The notes beneath the pieces were generated by a model. The model worked only from the letters and a program-made list of their open reading frames with translations. It did not search any database and had not been told where the DNA came from. This document shows positions 1-9,992 of a stretch of DNA of 53,929 nt, piece after piece; the stretch's first letter is position 1; each line of letters begins with the position of its first letter. The position numbers and the translations under genes were made by a program. Source of the DNA: Cysteiniphilum litorale (lineage in GTDB: Bacteria; Pseudomonadota; Gammaproteobacteria; Francisellales; Francisellaceae); contig NZ_QLIQ01000022.1 in the NCBI RefSeq assembly GCF_003428165.1, positions 1 through 53,929 on the forward strand. Direction: 5' to 3'.

Positions 1-129
1 ACCTTAAACTCGGATGAGTAACTTGTCCTTTTTGTGCTCATAAATACGCCCTCTGTTCATTTCACTTTCAACAATATATCGGAAATGAATTTCAAAAGAT
101 ACTGTTTAAATTTCTTGGGGTATTATATA

Positions 130-3100
130 ATGTATACACTACATATCAATCTATTTGATTTAAACGAAATAAATACGATAGTTGATAATGTGTTTAATGA
201 AGTATCAGATGGTTATCAAGAAGTAGAATGGGAAGAGCGCAAAGATGAAAATTTAACAGAAGGTTTTAGCTGTTATGCCAAGTTAACCGTTGATCAAAAT
301 GGAACGCCTTTGTTTGATACTATGTCAGTAAGTACATTGCCTTGGGCTTTGGGTAAGCTTTGTCAAAATGCTTTAGATCAACTTGTAATGACAGAGTTTG
401 AAAAAAGTTGTGAGAAATTGCAAGAGGGCTTGTGTCGTATAGAAAATGAGCTGCCACTACATCCTGATAATGAGGGTTTAAAAGTTTTAAATGCAAGTTC
501 ATTATATAAACTTAGTAAGTTGCTAAATGATTGGGCTAATTTAAATCTGGAAGATAACCTTTGGCTTTTTAAAATTGATTGGAAAGAAATTAAAAGTAGC
601 AAAAAAGAAGAGCAGCTAAAATTATTAAGACATGATGGTATGGAAAATGGTTTATCTCGAGATAACCTATTGTTTGATAGACGTGAGGAGGAGGAAGGTG
701 CTCAAGAAGCTGATGAGGAAAATGATGCAAATGAATTTGTAATGCCTATTCTCAATAGCTTTTATATAGAAGATATCGAAAGAGTAATTTGCTTTTTATC
801 AGCAGGCTTTGACCATAAGCCATTAATGAGCTATTTAAGCTTTGTTGATGAAAAACATGTTGATTTATACACTCCAAATGCGTTACCACTAATTGCAGAT
901 AAGTTGTCACCAGATATGACGCCAAGAGCAAGATGGCCTTCAAAAATATCACATCAGATGTCTTTAATGCAGCAGTTTGCTATCAATACGGTTTTTGACG
1001 AATTGCATAATGAGGGAGTGCTATCAATAAATGGACCGCCTGGAACCGGTAAAACAACGCTGTTGCGTGATATTGTTGCTGAAAATTTGGTTAATCGATC
1101 GAAGGTATTGGCTTCTTTTGATGATGTTAGAAAGTCATTGGATGAGCAGTTTTATCCTAAATCAGAGCTTTTTGGCTTTGAAATGGTTGTTGCATCATCT
1201 AATAACAAAGCAGTGGAAAATATTTCAAAAGAGCTCCCCTTGAGAAAAGACATTGATGGTTTATTTAGTGATTTATCCTATTTATCATCAGTTGCTAATC
1301 AAGTAAACGCTAAGAAAAGGAAAGGGCACTTGCAAGCGATGAATGACCAAGAGCATTGTTGGGGCTTGATTTCAGCAGCAGGTGGAAGCTCACGTAATAG
1401 AAAGAATCTAGTAGATAGAATGTTTTATACAAAGCATTACCAACCATATTCAGAGCAAGAAAGTAAACGTCCAACAGGATTTGATTATTTAAACTTTTGG
1501 CGCTGGCGAGATGTGGAGCAAGAAAAAATAGAAAGCTTTTCACAAGCAAAATATAAATTTAATAAGAAATATGATGAACTGGAGAGATATCGAGATAAGA
1601 TTAAAAAATTTCAGGAGTTACAAGCATATTTTAAAGAATATAATAAAGATAAGGCAACGATAGAACAGAGGCAGGCACTAGATGTTGCTAAATTGGCTTA
1701 TGAAGATTATGTTGCACTAAATGAGTCTATTGAGGAGAAATGCAAACGTTTTGAAGAAAGAATTAAGTTTATAGAGGACGAGCTTAGCCTTTTTAAAAAA
1801 CCTCATTGGTTATCATATCTTTTTAAAAGAGCAAAAGTTAAAGCTTACCAAAATCAGTTAAGCACCATAACCAAAGAGTTGCTTGAGCAAAGAAAATTGT
1901 ACCTATCATTTAAAGATACGCATGTGGACTTTGATAGGAAAGTGAAATTAAATCATCTAAAAAACAATCTTGAAAAAGCTCAAGAAGCGCTTGGTAAAGC
2001 GGTTTTACAATTTAAAAACAAAGAAGCTTTATTTGAGAAATTAAATCAGTCATTGGTGGATTTGCGTATACCCTGTCATACTCATAGTATTTATGATGTA
2101 GACACCCAAAGACAAAGTTATTGGCAAAGTGAGCATTTGAATTGTTTGAGATCTGAACTATTTGTTTGTGCAATGCATTTACATCAATCTTGGCTTTATG
2201 AAGCCAGTTGCTATGAACTATTTAGGCAAAATGTCTTGTTTGGGTTAAGTCAACTTTTGCAAGGAGGATGTCAAATAAGGCAGGAAACCTTATGGAAATC
2301 TCTGTTTTTGATGGTTCCCGTTTTATCTACGACATTTGCATCTGTTGGAAATATGTTTAGATCAATTGGATGTGCGCAGTTGGGTTGGTTAATGATTGAT
2401 GAGGCTGGTCAAGCAGTTCCTCATGCAGCAGTAGGTAGTATTTGGCGTGCGAAGCGAACAGTTGTAGTTGGAGATCCTTTGCAAATTGAACCTGTTTTTA
2501 CGACACCACAAAAATTAGTTGATAAGCTCATGGATAGTGTCTTGCCAAACTCATATCAAGATTGGTTACCCTACCAGTATTCTGTTCAGCAGGTAGCGGA
2601 TCGGGCAAATCAATATGGCTGTAATATATCAATTAATAATCAGAAAACTTGGATTGGTATTCCTTTGTGGGTGCATAGAAGGTGCATTGATCCTATGTTT
2701 AGTGTGGCAAATAAAATAGCGTATGAAAGCCGGATGATCCATGGCTTTGAAAATGAAAAAATACAACCACAGCTTCATTCTAGCTTGGGGCAGAATAAAT
2801 GGATTCAGGTCAGCGGTGTTTGTACGGTTAAGCAATATGTGCCAGAAATTGGAGAGCGAGTATCATATTTATTACAGGAGGTTACTAAAAATAGTAAGAG
2901 CGCACTGAGTAGTATATATGTGATTACGCCATTTAAGGCAGTAAAGAAGGAACTACAAGCATTGATGTATCGACTTATGAGTCAGTCTAGTATCTTTAAT
3001 AATGTGGGGTATAAGGAATTGAGTTTTTGGATTAAGAATAATATTGGTACAGTTCACACTTTCCAAGGCAAAGAAAATGAGACGGTTATTCTTGCTCTGG

Positions 3101-3291
3101 GTTGTGATCAACAAAATGAAGGGGGTGCTTGGTGGGCTTCAGGTAAACCAAATTTACTCAATGTGGCAATTACTCGAGCAAAGAGGAATTTATATGTGAT
3201 TGGGGATTGGAATATTTGGGGGCAAAAGAAATACTTTAAGGAGTTGTATCAGCAATTGGAGAGGAATAAACGCATCGAAAATGTTTGCTAA
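130..3291 (+). CDS. SF1 (Upf1/DNA2-like) helicase with coiled-coil insertion
   Basis: This is a large P-loop helicase of superfamily 1B, probably acting on DNA or RNA. Seen: Walker A GPPGTGKTT near residue 302, a DEAG Walker B box near 757, the motif III stretch VVVGDPLQIEP, then GTVHTFQGKE and the arginine-finger motif NVAITRAKRNLYVIGD near 1011, in the correct order. Between Walker A and DEAG lies a long Lys/Glu-rich segment (about residues 450-650) that looks like a coiled coil. The N-terminal 300 residues are not recognised. The frame is open from GTG 34, with ATG 85 as another option. I chose ATG 130 because GGGG lies about 9 bases upstream and MYTLHINLF reads like a real N-terminus. The specific role is unknown; its place beside a toxin-antitoxin pair is suggestive only. 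Confidence 0.85.
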   Translation: MYTLHINLFDLNEINTIVDNVFNEVSDGYQEVEWEERKDENLTEGFSCYAKLTVDQNGTPLFDTMSVSTLPWALGKLCQNALDQLVMTEFEKSCEKLQEGLCRIENELPLHPDNEGLKVLNASSLYKLSKLLNDWANLNLEDNLWLFKIDWKEIKSSKKEEQLKLLRHDGMENGLSRDNLLFDRREEEEGAQEADEENDANEFVMPILNSFYIEDIERVICFLSAGFDHKPLMSYLSFVDEKHVDLYTPNALPLIADKLSPDMTPRARWPSKISHQMSLMQQFAINTVFDELHNEGVLSINGPPGTGKTTLLRDIVAENLVNRSKVLASFDDVRKSLDEQFYPKSELFGFEMVVASSNNKAVENISKELPLRKDIDGLFSDLSYLSSVANQVNAKKRKGHLQAMNDQEHCWGLISAAGGSSRNRKNLVDRMFYTKHYQPYSEQESKRPTGFDYLNFWRWRDVEQEKIESFSQAKYKFNKKYDELERYRDKIKKFQELQAYFKEYNKDKATIEQRQALDVAKLAYEDYVALNESIEEKCKRFEERIKFIEDELSLFKKPHWLSYLFKRAKVKAYQNQLSTITKELLEQRKLYLSFKDTHVDFDRKVKLNHLKNNLEKAQEALGKAVLQFKNKEALFEKLNQSLVDLRIPCHTHSIYDVDTQRQSYWQSEHLNCLRSELFVCAMHLHQSWLYEASCYELFRQNVLFGLSQLLQGGCQIRQETLWKSLFLMVPVLSTTFASVGNMFRSIGCAQLGWLMIDEAGQAVPHAAVGSIWRAKRTVVVGDPLQIEPVFTTPQKLVDKLMDSVLPNSYQDWLPYQYSVQQVADRANQYGCNISINNQKTWIGIPLWVHRRCIDPMFSVANKIAYESRMIHGFENEKIQPQLHSSLGQNKWIQVSGVCTVKQYVPEIGERVSYLLQEVTKNSKSALSSIYVITPFKAVKKELQALMYRLMSQSSIFNNVGYKELSFWIKNNIGTVHTFQGKENETVILALGCDQQNEGGAWWASGKPNLLNVAITRAKRNLYVIGDWNIWGQKKYFKELYQQLERNKRIENVC

Positions 3292-3321
3292 TTGCTAGCT
3301 TAAAGTTTGGAAGGAACCCGT

Positions 3322-3708
3322 TCACAAATCCTTAATATGACGAAGCACATTGCTATATTCTAAAATCAGTCGATCTTGAGTGATTAAGTTTATGCCTTCA
3401 ACAGCCGATTGAGCGATTAATGCTCGATCAAATGGGTCTTTATGAATATCGAGTGTTAACGTGCGTAACCAATTGGCGTGATCAGCTAGAAAGGGCAAAG
3501 ATTGTAATCCGGATTCTTCAAGATGATTGGTAAAATCAGGAGCTACTTTGAGTTTGCCAATAGATTCTTTAATAGTGATTTCAAAGATACTCATTGCACT
3601 GAAAAAGATATCATTATCAGTGTTTTCAATGATTTTAGTCAATTTGGCGGAGAGTTTTTGAGGCTCATATAATAGCCAAATTAAATAATGGGTATCGAGT
3701 AAATACAT
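3322..3708 (-). CDS. PIN-domain toxin, VapC type
   Basis: Type II toxin, expected to be a Mg-dependent RNase. The PIN-domain acidic residues are visible in LLDTHYLIWLL (residues 3-13), in the FEITIKESIGKL helix with its conserved Glu, in HKDPFDRALIAQ near residue 90, and in the later TQD. The length of 128 aa is normal. The start codon immediately follows the stop of the upstream Phd-type antitoxin with no gap, so the two are translationally linked. The RNA target cannot be told from sequence. Confidence 0.88.
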   Translation of the reverse strand: MYLLDTHYLIWLLYEPQKLSAKLTKIIENTDNDIFFSAMSIFEITIKESIGKLKVAPDFTNHLEESGLQSLPFLADHANWLRTLTLDIHKDPFDRALIAQSAVEGINLITQDRLILEYSNVLRHIKDL

Positions 3709-3945
3709 TTATTCACCATAAAAGAGTTGGTCAATAGCATCATTGGGCGCGTCAAAATCTTCAGCCATGTAATATGCTGTTTTAGAAAGCTTTCCAATAA
3801 TGCGTTTTTTCTTTTCCACAGGAATAATTTTAGCGACTAATTTTTTGTCGCGTGTAATTAAAATCTCCTCACCAGAGGTTGATACTAAATTAATCAGCTT
3901 GGGGAAGTTTTGTTTGGCATCGCCAATACCATAGATATGATGCAT
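3709..3945 (-). CDS. Phd/YefM-family antitoxin
   Basis: Small antitoxin of 78 aa paired with the downstream PIN toxin. The N-terminal half (IGDAKQNFPKLINLVSTSGEEILITRDKKLVAKIIP) has the Phd/YefM DNA-binding fold pattern: an A-K-x-x-F/L-x-x-L core followed by 'ITR..K.VA.I'. The acidic C-terminus (FDAPNDAIDQLFYGE) would be the toxin-wrapping tail. A GAGG ribosome binding site lies just upstream of the ATG. The pair probably represses its own promoter, as Phd proteins usually do. Confidence 0.85.
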   Translation of the reverse strand: MHHIYGIGDAKQNFPKLINLVSTSGEEILITRDKKLVAKIIPVEKKKRIIGKLSKTAYYMAEDFDAPNDAIDQLFYGE

Positions 3946-3985
3946 AAGACCTCGCTAAATTAAGTTATTCATTTGATCTTTTGCT

Positions 3986-4015
3986 AATATAGTTGAATAT
4001 TCCCTGTTTGTCCAA
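3986..4015 (-). promoter_or_regulatory. Candidate promoter of the Phd/VapC pair
   Basis: On the minus strand, -35 TTGGAC and -10 TATATT are separated by 18 bases, about 40 bases upstream of the antitoxin ATG. It lies directly after the purH stop codon, so the pair can be transcribed independently of purH. The -35 match is partial. Confidence 0.4.
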
Positions 4016-4026
4016 GTGTTTGTTAT

Positions 4027-5598
4027 TTAATGCCTAAAATGCCTAATGCCAGTAAACACCATAGCTATACCATGCTCGTTAGCGGCATCTATGACCTCTT
4101 GATCGCGCATGGAGCCACCTGGTTGGATAATGGCGCTCACTCCTGATTTGGCAGCGGCATCTATGCCATCGCGAAATGGGAAGAAGGCATCTGATGCCAT
4201 TACTGAGCTTTGAATACTCAAGTTGGCATCATGTGCTTTTTCAATCGCGATTTTTGAGCTAAATACGCGGCTCATTTGTCCGGCACCAATGCCGACAGTC
4301 ATATTGTTTTTGGCATAAACAATAGCGTTTGATTTGACAAATTTAACCACTTTCCACGCAAATAACAGATCTTGTAGCTCTGTATCGGTAGGTGCTTTAT
4401 GAGTGACAATCTTTAATTCATTTTGATCTAGCTGATAAATGTCTTTATCTTGGACTAACAGTCCACCTTCAATTTTCTTCAATTCAAGCTCAGCAAGATT
4501 TGGTTTTTGATCATAACCACAAGCCAATACACGTACATTGGGCTTAGCTGCGAGTGCTTTAAGTGCCAAATCATCCACTTCAGGGGCAATAATAACTTCA
4601 ACAAATTGTTGATTAATAATTGTTTGTGCAGTTATCGCATCAAGCTTTTGATTACAGGCAATAATGCCGCCAAAGGCTGAGGTTGGATCGGTTTGAAAGG
4701 CTTTTTGATAGGCTTCGGTTAATGAGCTTGCCACTGCAACGCCACAAGGATTGGCATGTTTAACAATAACACAAGCAGGTAAGTCAAAGCTTTTGACACA
4801 CTGTAAAGCGGCATCAGTATCAGCAATATTATTATAAGATAATGCTTTACCTTGTAACTGTGTCGCCTGTGCTACTGACGCATTAGGATAATCAGGTTCA
4901 ATATATAAGGCAGCTTGTTGGTGAGGATTCTCACCATAGCGCATCACTTCAGCTTTGTTAAACTGTAGATTGATTGTATTAGGAAAGTTATGTGCTTTCT
5001 CTCCAGTTGCTGGATTTAATGTGCCTAAATGATTAGCAATCATGCCATCGTATTGTGCGGTGTGTTCAAAGACCTTACATGCCAAGCTAAAGCGTGTCGC
5101 AAAGTCTAAAGCACCATGATTGTCATTTAGTTTTTGTGTAATGTCGGTATAGTCATTAGGATCACAAATCACGGTAACATCTTGATGGTTTTTTGCCGCT
5201 GAACGCAACATTGTCGGACCACCAATATCAATGTTCTCAATCGTTTCGCTGAAACTGACATTCGGTTTTTCGATTGTTTGTTTAAATGGGTATAAATTGA
5301 CAACAACCAAATCAATATTCGGGATATCATGTTGCTGCATAACCGCTTGATCGATATCGCGTCTACCAAGAAGTCCACCATGGATTTTAGGGTGCAGAGT
5401 TTTGACACGCCCATCCATCATCTCAGGGAAGCCCGTGTAATCTGATACTTCAATTACGGGAATATTAGCGTCTGCTAATAGCTTGGCAGTGCCACCGGTT
5501 GATAATATTTCAATATTGAGTTTTTGCAATTGCTTGGCAAAGTCAACAATCCCTGTTTTGTCGGAAACACTAAGCAAAGCGCGTTTAATTGATCTCAC
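4027..5598 (-). CDS. purH: Bifunctional AICAR transformylase / IMP cyclohydrolase
   Basis: Catalyses the last two steps of de novo IMP synthesis: formylation of AICAR with 10-formyl-THF, then ring closure. The N-terminal MGS-like cyclohydrolase domain ([40 protein letters not shown]) is followed by the transformylase domain with the Lys-His pair in VKHANPCG (residues 280-281) and the GAGQMSR motif. The length of 523 aa is typical. The frame is open from TTG 5613, but GGAG sits 9 bases before GTG 5598, so the GTG start ([11 protein letters not shown]) is preferred. It is monocistronic here: no purD beside it. Confidence 0.97.
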   Translation of the reverse strand: MRSIKRALLSVSDKTGIVDFAKQLQKLNIEILSTGGTAKLLADANIPVIEVSDYTGFPEMMDGRVKTLHPKIHGGLLGRRDIDQAVMQQHDIPNIDLVVVNLYPFKQTIEKPNVSFSETIENIDIGGPTMLRSAAKNHQDVTVICDPNDYTDITQKLNDNHGALDFATRFSLACKVFEHTAQYDGMIANHLGTLNPATGEKAHNFPNTINLQFNKAEVMRYGENPHQQAALYIEPDYPNASVAQATQLQGKALSYNNIADTDAALQCVKSFDLPACVIVKHANPCGVAVASSLTEAYQKAFQTDPTSAFGGIIACNQKLDAITAQTIINQQFVEVIIAPEVDDLALKALAAKPNVRVLACGYDQKPNLAELELKKIEGGLLVQDKDIYQLDQNELKIVTHKAPTDTELQDLLFAWKVVKFVKSNAIVYAKNNMTVGIGAGQMSRVFSSKIAIEKAHDANLSIQSSVMASDAFFPFRDGIDAAAKSGVSAIIQPGGSMRDQEVIDAANEHGIAMVFTGIRHFRH

Positions 5599-5730
5599 GA
5601 GATTTCGCTCCAAAAGAGTACGTTAAAAGCGAGGTGATTGTATACTCATCACAAATCATTTTACAGTGTTTTTTGCGTTGTATAGCTAGTGCAAACCACT
5701 TTATAGTATTTCTGTCTTTAGACTTTTAGC

Positions 5731-5910
5731 GCTTTGACTTTACTCAGGGGGTGATTGGCATTATTGGCTGAGCGTTAGTCGAAGCTATCCAATATCTTTG
5801 TATTTCCCTTCGACTTCGCTCAGGGTGCGGTAGAGCTTATTGGTTGAGCATTAGTCGAAGCCTCTTGTTGTTTTTATCCTTACCTTTTGACTTTGCTCAA
5901 GGTGCGACAA
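5731..5910. repeat. Degenerate tandem half-units of repeat family R1
   Basis: The 388-base gap between purH and vapB contains alternating copies of the R1 core: CTGAGCGTTAGTCGAAG, then CTTCGACTTCGCTCAGGG, then TTGAGCATTAGTCGAAG, then a decayed CTTTTGACTTTGCTCAAGG. The period is roughly 60-80 bases. Neighbouring half-units are inverted, so the stretch could fold into hairpins. No full R1 ends or flanking duplication were found here. No gene is visible in the gap. Confidence 0.75.
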
Positions 5911-5925
5911 ATAATGTAATATATC

Positions 5926-5954
5926 TTGATATATATCAATTTCGGCTCTATGCT
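5926..5954 (+). promoter_or_regulatory. vapBC promoter with overlapping palindromic operator
   Basis: A -35 box TTGATA (5926-5931) and -10 box TATGCT (5949-5954) are separated by 17 bases. The -35 is embedded in the perfect 14-base palindrome TTGATATATATCAA (5926-5939). An inverted repeat on the promoter of a toxin-antitoxin operon is the expected autoregulatory VapB/VapBC binding site. The assignment to VapB is inference from position. Confidence 0.6.
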
Positions 5955-5986
5955 TTATATAGGTTACTCATTAGAGGTGTTTTGTG

Positions 5987-6229
5987 ATGATTCATACAGC
6001 GAAATTATTCATGAATGGGCGTAGTCAAGCCGTAAGATTACCTAGTAGTTATCGTTTTGACTGCAAAGAGGTTTATATCAGACGTCATCCTGAAACGGGT
6101 GATATTATTATTTCTAAAAAGCCAGGCTCGTGGGAGGATTTCTTTGAGATGAAAGAAGGCAAGAAGATCCCTAAGGACTTTATGGCTGATAGAGATGATG
6201 AAATGCCACCGCAGAGAGATTTATTCTGA
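5987..6229 (+). CDS. vapB: VapB-type antitoxin (AbrB/VagC fold)
   Basis: Antitoxin of the second PIN system. The N-terminus TAKLFMNGRSQAVRLPSSYRF is the classic VapB/VagC swapped-hairpin AbrB motif (F-x-N-G-R-S-Q-A-V-R-L-P), followed by the EVYIRR and DIIISKK strands and an acidic tail for toxin binding. GTG 5984 directly precedes ATG 5987; the ATG is chosen because AGAGG is 9 bases upstream of it. The stop overlaps the toxin start (TGATG), coupling translation. Confidence 0.9.
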   Translation: MIHTAKLFMNGRSQAVRLPSSYRFDCKEVYIRRHPETGDIIISKKPGSWEDFFEMKEGKKIPKDFMADRDDEMPPQRDLF

Positions 6230-6648
6230 TGGTAAATACAAAGCGCTACATGCTTGATACCAATACAGCAAGTTATATTATTAAAGGTGATTATCCTGCA
6301 CTTAAAACACATCTTATCAATGTGCCTATGTCGAGCATTTGCATCTCAGCGATTACTGAGGCTGAGTTGTTATTGGGTGTGGCTAAAAAGCCGAGTGCAA
6401 AACATTTGCCGATGATTGTTAATGAGTTTCTACTGCGTGTTGAGATCTTGCCATGGACATCACAAGCGGCAAAAGTTTACGCAAAATTACGCGCAACCTG
6501 TGAAAAAGAGGGTAAGACATTATCATGCATGGACATGCTCATTGCAGCGCATGCAAAAGCTGAAAATGCAGTATTAGTGACAAAAGATGGAGCCTTTTAT
6601 CATTTGTCAAAGCATCTTGAGCTAGAGGATTGGACAAGTGATGAGTGA
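6229..6648 (+). CDS. vapC: VapC-type PIN RNase toxin
   Basis: A 139-aa toxin partner of the VapB just upstream, with a 1-base stop/start overlap. The catalytic acidic residues are visible: MLDTNTASYIIKG at the N-terminus, ITEAELLLGV near residue 41 and LSCMDMLIAAHA near 101, ending with VLVTKDGAFYHL. This layout matches the VapC proteins of enteric bacteria that cut initiator tRNA, but target specificity cannot be read from the sequence. It differs from the other two PIN toxins in the window. Confidence 0.92.
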   Translation: MVNTKRYMLDTNTASYIIKGDYPALKTHLINVPMSSICISAITEAELLLGVAKKPSAKHLPMIVNEFLLRVEILPWTSQAAKVYAKLRATCEKEGKTLSCMDMLIAAHAKAENAVLVTKDGAFYHLSKHLELEDWTSDE

Positions 6649-6726
6649 AAAAATAGAGAATGAATAATGTGGTGAGCTTTACCGTAAAAGTGAGTTGCGG
6701 TAAGATATTCAGCCAACAATGCCAAT

Positions 6727-6792
6727 TGTACCCTGAGCGCAGTCGAGGGGGCTCAAAGGCAATAAGTGGCTTCGACTAACGCTCAGCCAGCG
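6727..6792. repeat. Short R1-core hairpin repeat
   Basis: TACCCTGAGCGCAGTCGAG is followed about 20 bases later by CTTCGACTAACGCTCAGCC, the two arms of the R1 core, in the space between the convergent vapC and ettA genes. It may act as a transcription-dampening hairpin. No terminal duplication was found. Confidence 0.65.
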
Positions 6793-6837
6793 TATATAAG
6801 GTAGGGAAGAGAAGAGATTATGTTAGTAGCCTGAGAA

Positions 6838-8514
6838 CTACGCTGTAATTTTTTTGTACTTAATGCGATGAGGGTCAACTGAGTCATCGCCGAGGCGTTT
6901 TTTCTTATCTTCGATATAGGCCTCATAATTCCCTTCAAACCAGACAACATTACTTTCACCCTCAAAGGCTAAGATATGCGTTGCTACGCGATCTAAGAAC
7001 CAGCGATCATGCGAGATGATCATCACCGAACCTGGGAAGGCAAGAATGGCTTCTTCAAGTGCGCGCAATGTCTCGACATCAAGGTCATTCGTTGGTTCAT
7101 CAAGTAATATGACATTGCCACCCTTGCGCAGTAACTTCGCTAAATGCACACGATTGCGCTCACCACCGGAAAGTTGGTGAATAAATTTCTGCTGATCAGA
7201 ACCTTTAAAGTTAAAGCGTCCAACGTATTGACGTGAGGGAATCGTGTACTTGCCAACAGCGATGACATCGAGTCCATCAGATATCTCTTCCCAGACGGTT
7301 TTATTACCATCTAAGGTATCACGGGATTGGTTGACATAGGCAAGCTCAACCGTTTCACCGAATTCAACATTGCCCGCATCAGGTGTTTCAATGCCTGATA
7401 TCATTTTAAAGAATGTCGATTTACCCGCGCCATTTGGTCCAATAATACCAACAATGGAACCTGCTGGAACCTCAAAGCCAAGCTGATCAATCAATAAGCG
7501 ATCACCAAAGCCTTTGCTGATACCATCAATGTTAATGACCTTATTGCCTAAACGAGGTCCAGGTGGGATGTATAAGTCTTGCGTGGCATTACGCTCTTGG
7601 AACTCTTGAGAGCTTAACTCATCAAAGCGCGATAAACGTGCTTTTGATTTGGCTTGGCGACCTTTGGCATTTTGACGTACCCATTCAAGCTCTTGTTGCA
7701 ATGCTTTTCTATGTGCTGTTTGTTTTTTCTCTTCTTGGGCTAGACGTGCTTCTTTTTGCTCTAACCAGCTTGAGTAATTACCTTTAAAAGGAATCCCTTC
7801 ACCACGATCAAGCTCAAGAATCCATTCAGCAACATTATCTAAGAAGTAGCGATCATGGGTAATCGCCACAACAGTGCCTTTGTATTCTTGTAAGAAGCGC
7901 TCAAGCCAAGCGACACTTTCAGCGTCTAAATGGTTTGTTGGTTCATCTAGTAGCAGAATATCAGGAGATGATAATAGTAGTTTACATAGTGCAACACGAC
8001 GTACTTCACCGCCTGAAAGCTTTGATACATCAGCATCCCAAGCCGGTAAACGTAGCGCATCAGCTGCAATCTCAAGTTTGCGATCAATCTCCCAAGCACC
8101 AGCTGCATCGATTTTGTTTTGTAGCTCACCTTGTTCGGCAAGCAGCTTGTTCATTTCATCATCGGACATTGGCTCGCAAAATTTCATGCTAATTTCATCA
8201 AAGCGTGTAACCAGTGCTTTTAAGTCAGCTAATGCTTCTTCAACATTGCCCTTAACATCTTTTGTTGGGTCAAGTTGTGGTTCTTGCGGTAAATAACCGA
8301 TTTTAACTCCTTTGCGAGGTGCTGCTTCACCGACGATCTCAGTATCAAGCCCTGCCATAATACGCAAAAGTGTTGATTTACCTGAGCCATTAAGACCTAA
8401 GACCCCAATTTTGGCACCATCAAAAAAAGATAGTGAAATATCCTTTAAGATATAGCGATTGGGCGGCACAACCTTACCAACGCGATGCATGGAATAAATA
8501 TATTGTTCAGACAT
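6838..8514 (-). CDS. ettA: Energy-dependent translational throttle protein, ABC-F ATPase
   Basis: ABC-F protein that binds the ribosomal E site and gates the first elongation steps according to the ATP/ADP ratio. Two ABC cassettes are visible: Walker [10 protein letters not shown] near residue 43 and GPNGAGKST near 357, two LSGGE signatures, and two [20 protein letters not shown] Walker B boxes. The linker is charged ([22 protein letters not shown]). The N-terminus ([16 protein letters not shown]) and the 558-aa length match EttA rather than Uup or YheS. There is no membrane segment, as expected for ABC-F. Confidence 0.96.
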   Translation of the reverse strand: MSEQYIYSMHRVGKVVPPNRYILKDISLSFFDGAKIGVLGLNGSGKSTLLRIMAGLDTEIVGEAAPRKGVKIGYLPQEPQLDPTKDVKGNVEEALADLKALVTRFDEISMKFCEPMSDDEMNKLLAEQGELQNKIDAAGAWEIDRKLEIAADALRLPAWDADVSKLSGGEVRRVALCKLLLSSPDILLLDEPTNHLDAESVAWLERFLQEYKGTVVAITHDRYFLDNVAEWILELDRGEGIPFKGNYSSWLEQKEARLAQEEKKQTAHRKALQQELEWVRQNAKGRQAKSKARLSRFDELSSQEFQERNATQDLYIPPGPRLGNKVINIDGISKGFGDRLLIDQLGFEVPAGSIVGIIGPNGAGKSTFFKMISGIETPDAGNVEFGETVELAYVNQSRDTLDGNKTVWEEISDGLDVIAVGKYTIPSRQYVGRFNFKGSDQQKFIHQLSGGERNRVHLAKLLRKGGNVILLDEPTNDLDVETLRALEEAILAFPGSVMIISHDRWFLDRVATHILAFEGESNVVWFEGNYEAYIEDKKKRLGDDSVDPHRIKYKKITA

Positions 8515-8569
8515 TTAAGAATCCTTAGTTTGTTTTGTAAGATGGATATAAGTACGTATGCAAATATTA

Positions 8570-8687
8570 TCAGGTATTTTTTGGATTCTCGGATCAAGTC
8601 CGAGAATGACCATAAATCGTCATATTCGGGCTCGACCCGAATATCCATTATTACCAAAAAACTATTGTTTAGGTACTTAGACATAAA
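8570..8687. repeat. Repeat R4, copy 1: double-hairpin element
   Basis: Two near-perfect hairpins lie in tandem between ettA and nhaA: 8585-8607 (ATTCTCGGA arms, 5-base loop) and 8622-8644 (ATATTCGGG arms, 5-base loop). They are framed by TTTTTTGGA and its inverse near 8655. A diverged second copy is found at 42294-42412. No coding potential is seen. Confidence 0.75.
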
Positions 8688-8785
8688 TGCAGGCGATTGT
8701 ATCAAAAAATAGATAGCCTTGGTATAGTGCTTGCAAACTGTTTTGAAATTCAAATGGAATTAAATCAACAACCATGGTGAATAAG

Positions 8786-9925
8786 TTATTTACAGCATTT
8801 TCTAAGCACAAGATAGCCGGCAAATCCTGAAATTAATGAACCACCTAAAACACCAACTTTGACCATATTCATAAGCTCTGGTGTTGCAAAGGCGAGTGTG
8901 CCGATAAAAAGGCTCATGGTAAAGCCAATCCCACAAACCAAGCCAATGCCGTATAGTTGCCCCATAGAGAGTTGGCGTCCGATTGTGAAATATTTGGTTT
9001 TGCTAAAGAGATAAAGACTAATAAATATTCCGATTTGTTTTCCTAAGAATAATCCTAAGATAATCCCAAGTGATACCGGATGAACTAAATGAGATAAATT
9101 CATGCCACTAAAACTAATTCCTGCGTTGGCAAAGGCAAATAATGGTAAAACCATGAAGATGATCCACGGATTTAGACTATGCTCAAGTTTTAACAGCGGG
9201 GAGTTTTTCTCAGTGTGTGGAATGGTGAGTGCCAAAGCGACACCTGCAAGGGTGGCATGTACGCCTGATTGTAAAACACACAACCACATAATGACACCAA
9301 CAATCATAAATGGTGCAAGTTTTCTTACACCTAAGCGATTCATGCAAATAAGTACCACAATGCAGATTAGAGCGGCAAATAGTGATATAAGCGACAAGTT
9401 GCTAGTGTAGAATGCGGCAATAATCACAATCGCGGCAATGTCATCAAAGATGGCAATAGTGGTTACGAGTATTTTAAGTGATGTCGGAATGCGCGAACCA
9501 AGCAGTGCTAATATCCCTAAAGTAAAGGCAATATCTGTGGCTGTTGGAATTGCCCAACCATCGATATAATTTGGATTATGCTGGTTGATGAGAAAGTAGA
9601 TAAGTGCAGGTACCAATAAGCCAAATAAAGCAACAATAGCAGGAATGATAATATTGGACTTACTGGAAAGTGTACCACCAACAAACTCGCGTTTTATTTC
9701 TAAGCCAACTAATAAGAAGTAAAGCGCCATAAATCCATCATTAATCCAATGGACTAGATTTTTCTGTAAAGCAAAATTACCAATGGATACGCCAGCATAA
9801 ACGGTTTCTAACATATGATAATACGGGCTAAGCCATGAGTTATTGACAACAATAGCAGCAACTGCCGCGGTAAATAAAATAATACCACCAATGACCTCAA
9901 TGCTGAGCTTTCTCTCTTTGCTCAT
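8786..9925 (-). CDS. nhaA: Na+/H+ antiporter NhaA
   Basis: Inner-membrane antiporter exporting Na+ in exchange for protons, important for sodium and alkaline-pH tolerance. The length of 379 aa and about 12 hydrophobic segments fit NhaA. The ion-binding carboxylates are present: D131 in [11 protein letters not shown] and the D161-D162 pair in [10 protein letters not shown] (E. coli D133, D163, D164). The N-terminal NhaA signatures [18 protein letters not shown] and [16 protein letters not shown] are also seen. A TetR-family gene lies 67 bases upstream on the same strand and may share or control its transcript. Confidence 0.97.
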   Translation of the reverse strand: MSKERKLSIEVIGGIILFTAAVAAIVVNNSWLSPYYHMLETVYAGVSIGNFALQKNLVHWINDGFMALYFLLVGLEIKREFVGGTLSSKSNIIIPAIVALFGLLVPALIYFLINQHNPNYIDGWAIPTATDIAFTLGILALLGSRIPTSLKILVTTIAIFDDIAAIVIIAAFYTSNLSLISLFAALICIVVLICMNRLGVRKLAPFMIVGVIMWLCVLQSGVHATLAGVALALTIPHTEKNSPLLKLEHSLNPWIIFMVLPLFAFANAGISFSGMNLSHLVHPVSLGIILGLFLGKQIGIFISLYLFSKTKYFTIGRQLSMGQLYGIGLVCGIGFTMSLFIGTLAFATPELMNMVKVGVLGGSLISGFAGYLVLRKCCK

Positions 9926-9992
9926 GAATGATTTTCCCCTTCTTGTTTTCGGATTTTTTTAAACTGCTCTTTATGGTAGAGTGTTTTGAAAA

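Noticed and set aside
7563-8296. Open frames on the plus strand within ettA (74, 140 and 85 aa)
   Set aside because: They are antisense to a clear ABC-F gene, have low-complexity Ser/Ala-rich or hydrophobic translations and no ribosome binding sites or family resemblance.
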